Source: Verrucomicrobiota bacterium
Lineage (GTDB): Bacteria > Verrucomicrobiota > Lentisphaeria > Victivallales > UBA1829
Length of the DNA: 32,428 nucleotides
Direction of reading: 5' to 3'
NCBI GenBank assembly: GCA_022703965.1
Contig: JAKJHH010000021.1
Location: 1-32,428 of the forward strand
Shown: positions 1 to 8,559 of the stretch, one piece after another
Layout: every line of letters begins with the position of its first letter
How positions within the stretch are numbered: the stretch's first letter is position 1
The notes under the pieces: generated by a model
Told to the model about the DNA's origin: nothing
Database searches by the model: none
The model's input: the letters and a program-made list of their open reading frames with translations, nothing else
Translations under genes and position numbers: made by a program

Positions 1-1116
1 GAGAGTGCCGGGGAATTTGACTTTCTTTGTCTTTTCCGGCATTTTCGGGAAGAACTTGTTTTCGTCGAGCGCGAACCAGGGACCGAAAACTCCGATTTCA
101 GCGTTGATCTCGTACTTCGAATATTTGGGTTCCTTGCCCATTGAGGTATCCTTGCGGAGAGCAACGCGATCCTTCAGGCTGATGACCATTTCAGTAAACT
201 CGTCGAGAGTAGCCGGATGCTTGATGCCGACTATGCCGGCGTTGAGCACGAGTTTGCGTCCTATCGGCTTGAGCCATTTTTCTTCGATGCATTCAGGATC
301 AATGATGCCGAGGATTGCGCCGACGGTTGCGGCTGTGCAGTCCGCATCGCGTCCGCAGTTGTTGGCGAGGCAGATTGTCTTGCCGAATTTTTTCTTGCCA
401 AGCACAAGCGCCATAATCATGAAAGGAACGTTCATGACGACATCTGTGAAGTTTTCGCTTCCCCATTTCTGGAGAATCTTTTCACGGATATCAAGCGGTT
501 TCGAGGATGTCTTGCACCATTTGAGGGTATCTTTGATGGCCTTGGCAAGGCGTGAATCTTTCGGAATCACGGAAAGACCGATATCGATGAGCTTCTTTAT
601 GTCGGATTCGGCGAAGGCGGCGCTTTCGAGCGCGGCAAGGAACTGTTCAGCATAAATGCCGTCGCCATCGTGATCGACGCAGGCGTCTTCATAAGCGTAT
701 TTCGCGGCGAGCTCGGGATTTCCGGGTGCGAGGCAAGCCCAGAGTTCGCTGCGGATTGCGGCTCCGAGACCGTCGACAAAATAGTTGTCGTAGATTCCGG
801 TGTACGGAGCCTTAATGCCGAGGCGCAGGTTGCGGATAGCAATACCGTATTCGTCCCAGGGGAAGTTGACGTGATTGAGCCAGGCATCGGCGAAAACATC
901 GCGGTCGACAAGGGGCTTTTTCATCGCGTCGAGCTTGCATGCCCAGAGAACTTGAAGATCAAGGTCGTCATTCGGGATCATGTCCGTCGGCACCGGATTG
1001 TAATAATCCAGTTTCAAGGGACCGTTTGTGCCTTCATAAGGCTGTCCGAGGGTTCCGCCGGCGGCTTTGCCGAGCCAGCATGACATGACTTTCTCGCGGT
1101 AATTGCTGATCTTCAT
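1..1116 (-). CDS. ADP-ribosylglycohydrolase-fold family protein (partial, C-terminus off left edge)
   Basis: The frame is open from an ATG at 1116 to the window edge (372 codons, no stop). The N-terminus has the family's opening glycine-rich helix (SCWLGKAAGGTLGQPYEG). An acidic metal-site motif lies at residues 49-53 (NDDLD), and a second metal-binding motif at about 255-259 (GRDADC, Asp257 and Asp259), followed by the expected TAATVGAILG helix. Characterised members use these aspartates to hold two Mg ions and hydrolyse ADP-ribose N- or O-glycosidic bonds; many distant homologues sit in sugar clusters with unknown substrates. No signal peptide is seen, so it is probably cytoplasmic. It is the last visible gene of the operon, 20 bases after the dehydrogenase stop, so a sugar-related rather than protein-regulatory role is inferred. 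Family assignment is firm, substrate unknown. Confidence 0.85.
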   Translation of the reverse strand, partial: MKISNYREKVMSCWLGKAAGGTLGQPYEGTNGPLKLDYYNPVPTDMIPNDDLDLQVLWACKLDAMKKPLVDRDVFADAWLNHVNFPWDEYGIAIRNLRLGIKAPYTGIYDNYFVDGLGAAIRSELWACLAPGNPELAAKYAYEDACVDHDGDGIYAEQFLAALESAAFAESDIKKLIDIGLSVIPKDSRLAKAIKDTLKWCKTSSKPLDIREKILQKWGSENFTDVVMNVPFMIMALVLGKKKFGKTICLANNCGRDADCTAATVGAILGIIDPECIEEKWLKPIGRKLVLNAGIVGIKHPATLDEFTEMVISLKDRVALRKDTSMGKEPKYSKYEINAEIGVFGPWFALDENKFFPKMPEKTKKVKFPGTL

Positions 1117-1136
1117 TCTGCACACTCTCTGTCTTG

Positions 1137-2126
1137 TTATGTTGTGATGACTATTTTAATTGATTTATCGGGCTCTTCAAAGCGTTTTCTGAAGGCCTCG
1201 TTAATATCGTCGAGTTTATATACGTCGGAAACGACTTTCTTGAGATCGATATTCTTATCTTTAATGAATTTGACGTTGGGTTCATATTCCGATGGAGTGA
1301 AATAGAAAGACCATACAAGAGTTCTTTCAACCCATTCCTGAAGCTGATAGTTGCCGTCGAGTCCTGTGAAGGTGCATATCGAGCCGCCTTCTTTGGTGCT
1401 TTTGAATACTGTTTCGGTAGCTTTGGCGTTGCGGATGTATGTGTAAGCTTTGTCAGCTCCAATGCCGCCGCATATTTTCTTGATTTCAGCCTGAGTATCG
1501 CTTGTTGCCGGATTGATTGCATGTGTTGCGCCGAACTCAAGAGCTTTGTTCAGACGTTCTTTAACGGTGTCGATGCCGATGATTGTTTTTACTCCGTTTG
1601 CCTTCAGAAAGATTACCTGAAGGAGACCGAGAGGTCCGAGACCCCAGACCGTTACCTTGTCATCCTGTGCGGGCGGAAGGCGGCGCAGTCCGCGGAGAGG
1701 AACTCCGATAGCGTCGGAGAGCAAAGATGCTGTAATGTAATCGATTTCATCAGGACACTTGAAAAGCAGTTTTTCATTAAAGACCGAGTATTCCTGAAAG
1801 CCGCCTTCGATGAAGGATTTTTTCTCGCAGTTTGTGACGTTGCCGGCCTTGCAGTAAGCGCATTCGCCGCAGCCGAGGATCGCATAGCATACGACTCTGT
1901 CGCCGACCTTGAATTTTGAGGTTCCGCTACCGCATTCGACAATGATTCCGGAGGACTCATGTCCGTGTACGGGTTCGTTTTCGGAAGGTGCATTGCTCCA
2001 CCAGGTATCCGAGCCGCAGATTGAGCAGGCTTTGATCTGGACGAGATATTCGCCCGGTCCAGCCTTAGGCTTCGGAATATCTTTGATCGTTATTTCTTTA
2101 GAACCTGTATGAAATGCTGCTTTCAT
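1137..2126 (-). CDS. Zinc-dependent alcohol/polyol dehydrogenase (MDR family)
   Basis: This 329-residue protein has the layout of a zinc medium-chain dehydrogenase such as sorbitol or threonine dehydrogenase, oxidising a sugar alcohol or hydroxyl group with NAD(P). Catalytic zinc ligands are visible as Cys37 and the GHE motif (His56-Glu57). The structural zinc lobe has four cysteines, 86, 89, 92 and 100, in the standard C-x2-C-x2-C-x7-C spacing. The nucleotide-binding glycine motif is GLGPLG at about residue 160. Length is normal to slightly short. Its ATG overlaps the stop of the upstream Gfo/Idh/MocA gene (ATGA at 2123-2126), so the two are probably translationally coupled and act in one oxidation pathway. 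Cytoplasmic. The exact substrate cannot be read from sequence. Confidence 0.93.
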   Translation of the reverse strand: MKAAFHTGSKEITIKDIPKPKAGPGEYLVQIKACSICGSDTWWSNAPSENEPVHGHESSGIIVECGSGTSKFKVGDRVVCYAILGCGECAYCKAGNVTNCEKKSFIEGGFQEYSVFNEKLLFKCPDEIDYITASLLSDAIGVPLRGLRRLPPAQDDKVTVWGLGPLGLLQVIFLKANGVKTIIGIDTVKERLNKALEFGATHAINPATSDTQAEIKKICGGIGADKAYTYIRNAKATETVFKSTKEGGSICTFTGLDGNYQLQEWVERTLVWSFYFTPSEYEPNVKFIKDKNIDLKKVVSDVYKLDDINEAFRKRFEEPDKSIKIVITT

Positions 2127-3196
2127 TTCTTATCTCCTGTTTCAAATTTATATATGTTTTCGATTATTTCAATATCTTTTTCAGAATCTTTGAGACCGTT
2201 TTCAATTTTTCCGCTTTTTACGATGTTTATAAAGGCTTCCGTCTGGTTCTTGAACGCCCAGTTGCGGGTGTTCTCAAGAACGAGATTTTTATTGTAGTCG
2301 CCGTCTTCGCTGTAAATCTCAACTACTGCGGAAGTCTGTCTGTCGAGAGGCGAGGGGGTGAAGATCTTGACAGTTCCCTTTTCGTAGTAGATCTCTGTCA
2401 CTTCATCCCAGCGGTGCATTGCAAAGTTGACGCAGAATTCCATCTTGCCGGGAACACCGTCGAAGTCAAAATCCACAAGTCTGACCGAACCGCTGTTGAA
2501 GGCTCCTTTTACTTTAGCATCTTTTCCGGTCAGGAATCTGAGGAAGTTAACCGAGTGACAGCCGGTGTCAAGAAGTCCGTAGAAGGGGTTGGCGAATGAA
2601 TAGAAATCCTTGTCGCGCGGAGACTTGAGCCATGCCGGGCCGAAGTCGAGTTTAGATGCGTCAAAGGCAGGACTTTCATTGGAGCTGAAAGCTTTGTCGA
2701 GCTTGCCGACTGCCGCATCCCAATGACTTCCGATAAATGAATGAGTACGAATGAAAAGCATTTTTCCGAATTCGCCGGAGGCACTGATTTCTTTGAGCTT
2801 CAGGACATTCTGTTCATGACGTTTCATGTAGCCGATAACGACGCTCTTGCCTGTTTCCTTTGCGAGCCTGTCGAGTTTCGAGGCGGATTCGGCGCACATG
2901 GCTGAGGGCTTTTCCGTAAAAACATGCTTGCCCGCACTGAGAGCCGCCTTGATGCTTGCTTCATGGCACTGCACTGGGGTAAGAACATAAACGGCATCCA
3001 GATCCGATTTCAGAAGTTCTTCTTCCGAACTTGTGGATTTAGCGATTCCCCATTTTGCCGCAAGCTTATCCGCGACGCTTTTTCTGGGATCGCAGAGAAC
3101 TTTGATTTCGGCATCCTGACACGAAACCAGAGCCGGAATATGCGCCATCTGCGCCATATTGCCGCATCCGATCAGTCCAACTTTAACTTTCTGCAT
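2123..3196 (-). CDS. Gfo/Idh/MocA family sugar oxidoreductase
   Basis: The N-terminal Rossmann fold carries the dinucleotide motif GLIGCGNMAQ. The EKP motif typical of Gfo/Idh/MocA enzymes (TEKPSA) is present, followed by the C-terminal alpha/beta substrate domain. Such proteins oxidise, reduce or epimerise sugars or inositols with NAD(P). The ATG at 3196 is chosen over an upstream in-frame start at 3241 because AGAAAGG sits nine bases before it, and because the upstream start would place the coding region across the operator. Length from 3196 is 357 residues, normal for the family. It is first in a three-gene operon driven by the promoter at 3254-3282 and probably repressed by the divergent LacI protein. 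Substrate unknown. Confidence 0.93.
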   Translation of the reverse strand: MQKVKVGLIGCGNMAQMAHIPALVSCQDAEIKVLCDPRKSVADKLAAKWGIAKSTSSEEELLKSDLDAVYVLTPVQCHEASIKAALSAGKHVFTEKPSAMCAESASKLDRLAKETGKSVVIGYMKRHEQNVLKLKEISASGEFGKMLFIRTHSFIGSHWDAAVGKLDKAFSSNESPAFDASKLDFGPAWLKSPRDKDFYSFANPFYGLLDTGCHSVNFLRFLTGKDAKVKGAFNSGSVRLVDFDFDGVPGKMEFCVNFAMHRWDEVTEIYYEKGTVKIFTPSPLDRQTSAVVEIYSEDGDYNKNLVLENTRNWAFKNQTEAFINIVKSGKIENGLKDSEKDIEIIENIYKFETGDKK

Positions 3197-3233
3197 TTTT
3201 GCAACCTTTCTATTAGGAAGTTGTGAAATTGTG

Positions 3234-3252
3234 TACTGCAATTGTTGCAGTA
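3234..3252. promoter_or_regulatory. Probable LacI-family operator (perfect inverted repeat)
   Basis: TACTGCAA-TTG-TTGCAGTA is an exact 8-base inverted repeat with a 3-base centre. It begins one base beyond the -10 hexamer of the minus-strand operon promoter, so it covers the expected transcription start. The arms contain the TGCAA/TTGCA type half-sites common for LacI-family repressors, and a LacI gene starts 84 bases away on the other strand. Binding of that protein here is inferred. Confidence 0.7.
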
Positions 3253-3253
3253 T

Positions 3254-3282
3254 ATTATATCTGTGGCAATTTGAAAAGTCAA
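3254..3282 (-). promoter_or_regulatory. Sigma70-type promoter of the Gfo/Idh/MocA operon
   Basis: Read on the minus strand: TTGACT (3282-3277), a 17-base spacer, and a perfect TATAAT (3259-3254). The predicted start falls inside the inverted repeat at 3234-3252, the classical arrangement for steric repression. Confidence 0.75.
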
Positions 3283-3299
3283 TAGGGGAAGACTATATT
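3271..3299 (+). promoter_or_regulatory. Sigma70-type promoter of the divergent lacI-type gene
   Basis: TTGAAA (3271-3276), 17 bases, TATATT (3294-3299), then the regulator start at 3336. Its -35 lies within the spacer of the opposing promoter, so the two polymerase sites overlap and should exclude each other. Confidence 0.6.
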
Positions 3300-3335
3300 C
3301 AATTCCAGTCGCCTCAAAATTGATAAGGAAAGAGT

Positions 3336-4346
3336 TTGGAATCAGAAATGGCAAGAGAAGCGAAGAAGATAAACATACGTCAGATTGCCGAGTTGTCGGG
3401 GTGTTCTCCGTCTACGGTTTCCAGAGTTCTTTCGTGCAAGGATACCGACATCAAAATCAGCGAGGAGACCCGCGAAAAAATCCACAGTGTCTGTCGTGAA
3501 CTCGAATATATGCCGAGTATCCACGCATCAAGATTCTTCTCGAAAACCTCGCGCATCGTCGGCTTTCTTCCCGCACGCGACACCTTTATAGAGGATGACA
3601 ATCTTGCGCGTTCAATGGACGGCGCTTATTATGCCCTGAATAAGGCAGGATATCGCTGCATGCCGCTTCTTTACGACGAGCGCTTTATTGAAGACAAGGA
3701 ATATCTCAACGTGTTCCGCAGAAAAGAAGTTGATGCTCTGATAATCTGGGGGGCCGAGGATTCTTACTCATGGCTGGACGAGCTGGCGGAGGAAAAGCTT
3801 CCTTTTATCCTTCTTGCAAACCGCTTTAAGGAGTATCCTTATTTTTCCTGCGACAACCGTTTTGCGATTGCCGAGCTGGTGCGCCATTGCCGTCTGAAGG
3901 GAGCCGAAAACTTTGCATACGTTTCGATCTGCAACGTTGACAGCTGTAATCTTCGCAAAGAGGGATATCTTGGAGCTGTTCCCGGATCTTCAGAAAGACT
4001 TGATATCATTGAAGGCGGAATGAGCATAGACGACGGCTATCGTGCCGGCGAGAGAATTCTCCAGATGAAGCCCGACGCCGTTATCTGCGGAAATGATAGA
4101 CTTGCTCTCGGAGTCGAAAAACGTCTGCTTGAAGCCGGACTCCGAATTCCTCAGGACATCCTGCTGACCGGAGGAGACAATATAGAGCTTTCCGAACATT
4201 GCCGCGTCCCGCTGACGACCTTCGATCAGATGGCAAAGGACTGCGCTATAAAAGGCGTAAACGCTTTGCTAGAACATCTTAAGAACGGTACGGAAATCAA
4301 GTCTTCCCTGATAAGCCCCCGCCACATCTTCTGCGACTCGGCATAA
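3336..4346 (+). CDS. LacI-family transcriptional regulator
   Basis: A 336-residue repressor-type protein. The N-terminal helix-turn-helix (NIRQIAELSGCSPSTVSRVLS, about residues 12-32) and hinge helix are followed by a periplasmic-binding-protein-like sugar-sensing domain (from IVGFLPARD to the C-terminus, with ICGNDRLALG near residue 245). The start is a TTG at 3336, six bases after AGGA at 3326-3329. The in-frame ATG at 3348 has a poorer, longer spacing and would remove four residues without touching the domain. It is divergent from the oxidoreductase operon and is the obvious candidate to bind the operator at 3234-3252. The effector is probably a sugar or a derivative made by that pathway (inference). 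Confidence 0.93.
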   Translation: MESEMAREAKKINIRQIAELSGCSPSTVSRVLSCKDTDIKISEETREKIHSVCRELEYMPSIHASRFFSKTSRIVGFLPARDTFIEDDNLARSMDGAYYALNKAGYRCMPLLYDERFIEDKEYLNVFRRKEVDALIIWGAEDSYSWLDELAEEKLPFILLANRFKEYPYFSCDNRFAIAELVRHCRLKGAENFAYVSICNVDSCNLRKEGYLGAVPGSSERLDIIEGGMSIDDGYRAGERILQMKPDAVICGNDRLALGVEKRLLEAGLRIPQDILLTGGDNIELSEHCRVPLTTFDQMAKDCAIKGVNALLEHLKNGTEIKSSLISPRHIFCDSA

Positions 4347-4352
4347 ACCCGT

Positions 4353-5228
4353 TCAGTGTTTTTGGTGGCTTGCGTTTGAGACTTCTATTTTTCTGAATCG
4401 CCCTGGAGTGATTCCAAAATAGCGTTTAAAGATTCTATTGAAATAGAATTGATTTTGATATCCTACTGCTGAAGAAATATCTGATAGCTTGCGTGTGCTG
4501 TTGAGAAGAAGGTTTCTAGCTCTGAGCATTCTTTCTTCTTCTAGAAGCATTTGAAAAGGGCGACCTGTGACTTCTTTGACAATATGGCCTGCACGGGATA
4601 CGGAAACGAATAATTCACCTGCGATATCGTTTAAGGATATATCCTCATGAGCACGGTTGCGAATGAACGCCCTGATTAAAGAAAGACGTTCGTTGTGTTC
4701 AGGAATCAATGAAGAATCGGATTCCTCAATAATGGCAAGACCTAAAAGTTTCAGAAGAGAAGCCAGTGAATGCAATTTTTCCTCATCAGGGAATGAAAGT
4801 TGTTTATATGCATCATGAAACCACTTAGGCATAGATTGCTCTCCATCTCCTTCATCACGGAATACTCCGGCGAAAATAGTCATCTGATGAGAATTTTTAT
4901 AGATAATCGGAACAACCAGTTCAATCAATCCTTTCCAGCATTTTTTCAAAAATGGGTCCAGGACTGTTCCTGCGTGACGTTCTGCGTTGGTGAAGCATTC
5001 CTCTGTACATATTCTATTCCATTCAGGATTTTGACTGCGTTCTCTGTTACAGCATTTATGTGGATGGAGATGTCTTCCCGGAATGATTGAGTTACCTTGC
5101 GGATTCCCGAGCCTTCCATAGAGATCATGGACTGTAAGGCTGACATCGTATTGATTTTCTATGCTTTTAAGAACTTTTTCATATGGCCTTGAAAGACTGA
5201 TGGGGCTGTTAAGTGAAAAAAATTCCAT
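4353..5228 (-). CDS. AraC-family regulator with PocR-type sensory domain
   Basis: In this 291-residue protein, roughly residues 10-165 resemble a PocR ligand-binding domain. It has the characteristic cysteine spacing (HKCC, ICTEEC and KKCWKGL) followed by a small beta-rich segment (PIIYKNSHQMTIFAGVF). Residues about 185-285 form the AraC double helix-turn-helix, ending in the family signature (VGYQNQFYFNRIFKRYFGITPGRFRK). PocR domains sense small ligands, sometimes hydrocarbon or diol-like; the ligand here is unknown. It converges with the LacI gene (six-base gap) and is divergent from the pseudopilin and GH99-like pair, which it most likely controls. A weak ribosome site (GGTGA) precedes the ATG. 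Confidence 0.88.
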   Translation of the reverse strand: MEFFSLNSPISLSRPYEKVLKSIENQYDVSLTVHDLYGRLGNPQGNSIIPGRHLHPHKCCNRERSQNPEWNRICTEECFTNAERHAGTVLDPFLKKCWKGLIELVVPIIYKNSHQMTIFAGVFRDEGDGEQSMPKWFHDAYKQLSFPDEEKLHSLASLLKLLGLAIIEESDSSLIPEHNERLSLIRAFIRNRAHEDISLNDIAGELFVSVSRAGHIVKEVTGRPFQMLLEEERMLRARNLLLNSTRKLSDISSAVGYQNQFYFNRIFKRYFGITPGRFRKIEVSNASHQKH

Positions 5229-5277
5229 AAATCACCATTTATAGCTGTTTTGTATAAAAGTATAGCCGATGAATTGA

Positions 5278-5306
5278 TTGTCAAGGACTATTATTTCCAG
5301 TATAAT
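5278..5306 (+). promoter_or_regulatory. Sigma70-type promoter of the pseudopilin/GH99-like genes
   Basis: TTGTCA (5278-5283), a 17-base spacer and a perfect TATAAT (5301-5306), 40 bases before the pseudopilin ATG at 5347. The AraC-type gene starts 49 bases upstream on the other strand, so its product could act here. Confidence 0.65.
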
Positions 5307-5346
5307 GAGAAGAACTTGCGTTTCATTTAAGCAGAAAGGAACTAAA

Positions 5347-6072
5347 ATGGCAGACAGGGCTCCTATCAGTACGAGATTCACCCTCATTGAACTGCTACTT
5401 GTGATTGCAATAATAGCCATTCTTAGCGGAATGCTTTTACCGGTATTGAACAAGGCACGTGGAGCTTCATTGCAGATTGCCTGCATAAATAATTTGAAAC
5501 AATGCAGTCTTGCTCTTGTGCAGTATACTGCCGACAACAGAGAATATTATCCTTACTGCATAAATAATGCGGATGGCTCGACTTGGGATAGCCGGATTCA
5601 GATTTATAGTGGTCTCAGCTGGGGTAAAAATACGATGCGTACTTTCTTGTGTCCGGCGGATAATACGGGAAGAGACTATACGAATCCGGTCTATGCGAAT
5701 TTGGCTGCGCGGAGCTATGCTGTGAATTCCGGTGCCGGATCAAGTTCCGATTTGCTCGGGATTTCATGGGGAACTGACGGAACGGGAGCCTCAAGGATAT
5801 CCAGTATCGAAAATCCGTCTTCCACCATAGCTTTGGGAGAAAGAAAGGTTCCTGATGACAGACTCATGTTCTGCGGGAATACAAGATGCTCCAATCTCTA
5901 CGCATCGGTAGCATCCAGTCCTGTGTGGGAGCAGATGCCGTATTATCACAGCAATAAGAACAATTTTCTTTATTGCGACGGACGCGCAGCAGTAAGAGAG
6001 TATATAAATACAATAGGAACAGGCACAATGAATTCCCCTCGCGGGGAATGGACAAGATCGGGAAGGGATTGA
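5347..6072 (+). CDS. Type IV pseudopilin-like protein (prepilin N-terminal methylation motif)
   Basis: A 241-residue protein. A short basic leader ends at Arg10, followed by [16 protein letters not shown], with Glu15 at the +5 position required for pilin assembly, and then [10 protein letters not shown]. The rest is a soluble domain with paired cysteines and the C-terminal H-x5-FLYCDGR pattern common to the large Lentisphaerae/Planctomycetes pseudopilin family. The ATG at 5347 is chosen because AAAGGA precedes it and the leader has the right length; the upstream in-frame start would put coding sequence over the promoter. Expected location is the inner membrane or a pseudopilus. It is transcribed with the downstream GH99-like gene (8-base gap). 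The -1 residue is Arg instead of Gly. Confidence 0.9.
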   Translation: MADRAPISTRFTLIELLLVIAIIAILSGMLLPVLNKARGASLQIACINNLKQCSLALVQYTADNREYYPYCINNADGSTWDSRIQIYSGLSWGKNTMRTFLCPADNTGRDYTNPVYANLAARSYAVNSGAGSSSDLLGISWGTDGTGASRISSIENPSSTIALGERKVPDDRLMFCGNTRCSNLYASVASSPVWEQMPYYHSNKNNFLYCDGRAAVREYINTIGTGTMNSPRGEWTRSGRD

Positions 6073-6080
6073 AAGCGTAT

Positions 6081-8541
6081 ATGTTAAAGAAGATTTTTAT
6101 CCTTATTGGAACTTTGTGTATGATTTCTGCCTTATTGAGCGCAGAAGAAAAGATGACTTGTGCAAGTTACATGGGGTGGTACACTCCGTACAACACAGGT
6201 CGAGGCGCAGTGAATCCCACAGATTTTTCTTTGATTCCCCTTAGCTTGGCTCCAGGTGAAAAAGGAGGAAGCCGTGAGTTTGAAATCAGTATGCACAGGG
6301 AAGAGTTGAATTTGCTTGCCGCATCCGGCTGGAACACGATAGGAGTCGATGGTCTCTTCTATGATCATGCTGCGTTGAGTAATCCTGAAAAAAAGCATAG
6401 CATCAAGCGTCAGCTGGAATTAATGGAGTATTTCAGCGAGGCTGCAAAAGGACTGCCTCATGCTTCCATAAAGATGGTTCCTTTCATTGAATTTCTGGCT
6501 GCATATAAACAGATGGGGCACGATGCATCAGTGAAGTATTACATAGAAAATACCGAGTTGATGTTGAATCGTTTCGGGAGTTCCGATTTTTGGCGCAGAC
6601 AGGATGGACGTCCTATAATCCTGGTCTATGCTGTGAACGCTTTTCCGGCTGAATTCTGGAAAACTGTAGTGTCAGGAATAAAGGAAAGAGGGCATAACCC
6701 TTTCTGGATTATGGCAGCTGATGATTTGAACATCGCTCTTTATGGAGTTTGTGATGAAGCAAAATATAAAGATTATCTAGATGTCTTTGATGGCGTGTAC
6801 AGCTTTGGCTGTTCAGCTCCGCCTCTGTCCGCAACCTTAATTCCGGCTCCAAAGCTTGCAGATACATTGGAGCTACATTATGGCCGGGATATCTGAGTGA
6901 ACGTCCTTACAATAGGAACTTTATTGCACATGACGGGACAAGATTTCTGCGTAATGTGTGGTCGCTGACGAGTCCGGCAAAACCTGAGTTCCTGCATTGG
7001 GTATTCAACGACTATAAAGAAGCGACCACTTTGGCTCCGACATTCAGCACTCTAAGCTCCCGCCTTGAAATAAGCATGAGGTTTTTGTCGGATGATAATA
7101 GTAGAGCTCTTCCTGTGTCAGAAAATGGAGAATTGCAGTCAATTCTTTCATACAGGAAAGCTCTCTATTCAGGGGAGCCGCTTTCCGTAGAGTTTTTATG
7201 TTTGCCTGCCGGGGGAACAAGTGAAAAGAAGGCAGAACTGTTTCTTACTCTGCTTGATGAAAATGATAAAGTAATTGCAAAATCCTCTTCCGGGATGCTG
7301 GATTTTTCAAAGATGACAGAATACCGATGGAATGATATTTTGAAACCGGAAAGGAAAAAGAGCAGGGTAGTTAAGGTGCGAGCTGAATTAGTCTCGGAAC
7401 ACGGCAAGAAAATTCAATATGCAAATCTGCCGGATATCGCTGTCGTTCCGCCACTGACAAAAGCTGATCAGCTCTGGTACAGTCTTCCGTTGCATAAGAT
7501 GGCATCGTCTGAACGCAGTGTCAGCCTCAGCGTGAACGGGAAAGCCAGAAATGCAGTATTGAATGAAGGAATCAGATTTTTAAGTTGGAAGATCAACGGT
7601 GATAAAAACGAGGAGGCCTCTTTTGCGATCGCCCGCAGCGGACATTCTTTCAGAAGAATGGCGGCGCAGAAGATGTCACTCCAGGTCAAGGAAACCGTAA
7701 GTTTATATTATATCCGTCTGCTGCCCAGAAAAATATAATTGACTGGCAACCGACATCTATTCCAGGAGCTGAAGAATATTATCAAGTTCTCGCTCAGTTT
7801 CCAGATGGAAAGTGGGCATACTCTCCAAGTATATGGACTAGATCATCCTTTGCTTCTGATGAGCTGTGGGCCAGCTGGGTATTTTGTCCAGATTGGGAAA
7901 AAGGGATTATTCAGGATCGTGGAAACAATGGCTTCAACTTGAGTCTTCCGGAAAGAAAAGAGGCTTATTCATTTGCCGCTCTCAAGGGAGGCGGAAGAGC
8001 TTTGGAATTCAAAGGGGATTTCGTTCTGAATCCTTCATTGGAAAGCATTCCTTACGGCCCTTTGACAATGGAGGTTGTTTTTGCCGTGGAAAACGTATTG
8101 CGCCATCAATACATTGTCTATCAGCGTGGAGCTCAGGCCTCACTCAGGATAGATTCTCAAGGCTATTTGATAGCAGAACGGCTGCCGGAAAACCGTAAGC
8201 ATCCCAATCCATATATATCGTTGCGATCCGGAGAACCGCTTGAGTCCGGAAAGTGGTATCATGCGGTGATAAGCTTTGACGGAGAGACTTTAAGACTCTA
8301 TCTGAATGGAAAGGAAGAGGGGACTGTAGCTTGTCGCGGAACTAGATCCTCGGAAGGATTTTTCATCGGCGGTCTTGACATGAAATCAGATCTCATGGCT
8401 CCTGTCTCCGAAAATGGAATTTTTTCCGGCATGATATTCCGGATAAGTATAATCGGACGTCAGTGGACTGCCGTCGAGGTGATTGATGTATACAAGAGAC
8501 TTGAAATGCTTCCATTCTGGAAAACTAAAATCATCAAGTAA
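6081..8541 (+). pseudogene. Secreted GH99-like glycosidase with C-terminal LamG domain, broken by two frameshifts
   Basis: The ATG at 6081 opens a clear signal peptide (LKKIFILIGTLCMISALLSA). The first frame runs to a TGA at 6896 and has GH99/GH71-like features (MGWYTPYNTG, FDGVYSFGCSAPP). The protein continues in a second frame (LWPGYLSERPYNRN, HDGTRFLRNVW, FLHWVFNDYKEAT) to about 7620. It then moves to a third frame (FFQKNGGAEDV, then a LamG domain at about 7950-8530 with SGKWYHAVISFDG and LRLYLNGKEEG) and ends at TAA 8541. Adding one base near 6840-6875 and one T at 7621-7624 gives a single 820-codon reading frame. Related enzymes cleave alpha-mannosidic or similar linkages outside the cytoplasm. 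Real decay and sequencing error are both possible. Confidence 0.8.
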
Positions 8542-8559
8542 CATCGCTATTTGAGGTGG

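Noticed and set aside
670-1083. Plus-strand open frames over 5-1083, up to 216 codons
   Set aside because: They lie antisense to the ADP-ribosylglycohydrolase-fold gene, show no family motifs and lack ribosome sites; high codon GC at third positions explains them.
5256-5284. Possible minus-strand promoter for the AraC gene using TTGACA at 5284-5279
   Set aside because: The nearest -10-like hexamers fall at spacings of 14 (TATACT) and 22 (TATACA), outside the usable range; no safe call.
6896-6956. Programmed ribosomal frameshift in the GH99-like gene
   Set aside because: No slippery heptamer or downstream pseudoknot is visible at the break, and a second break occurs later; indels explain both more simply.
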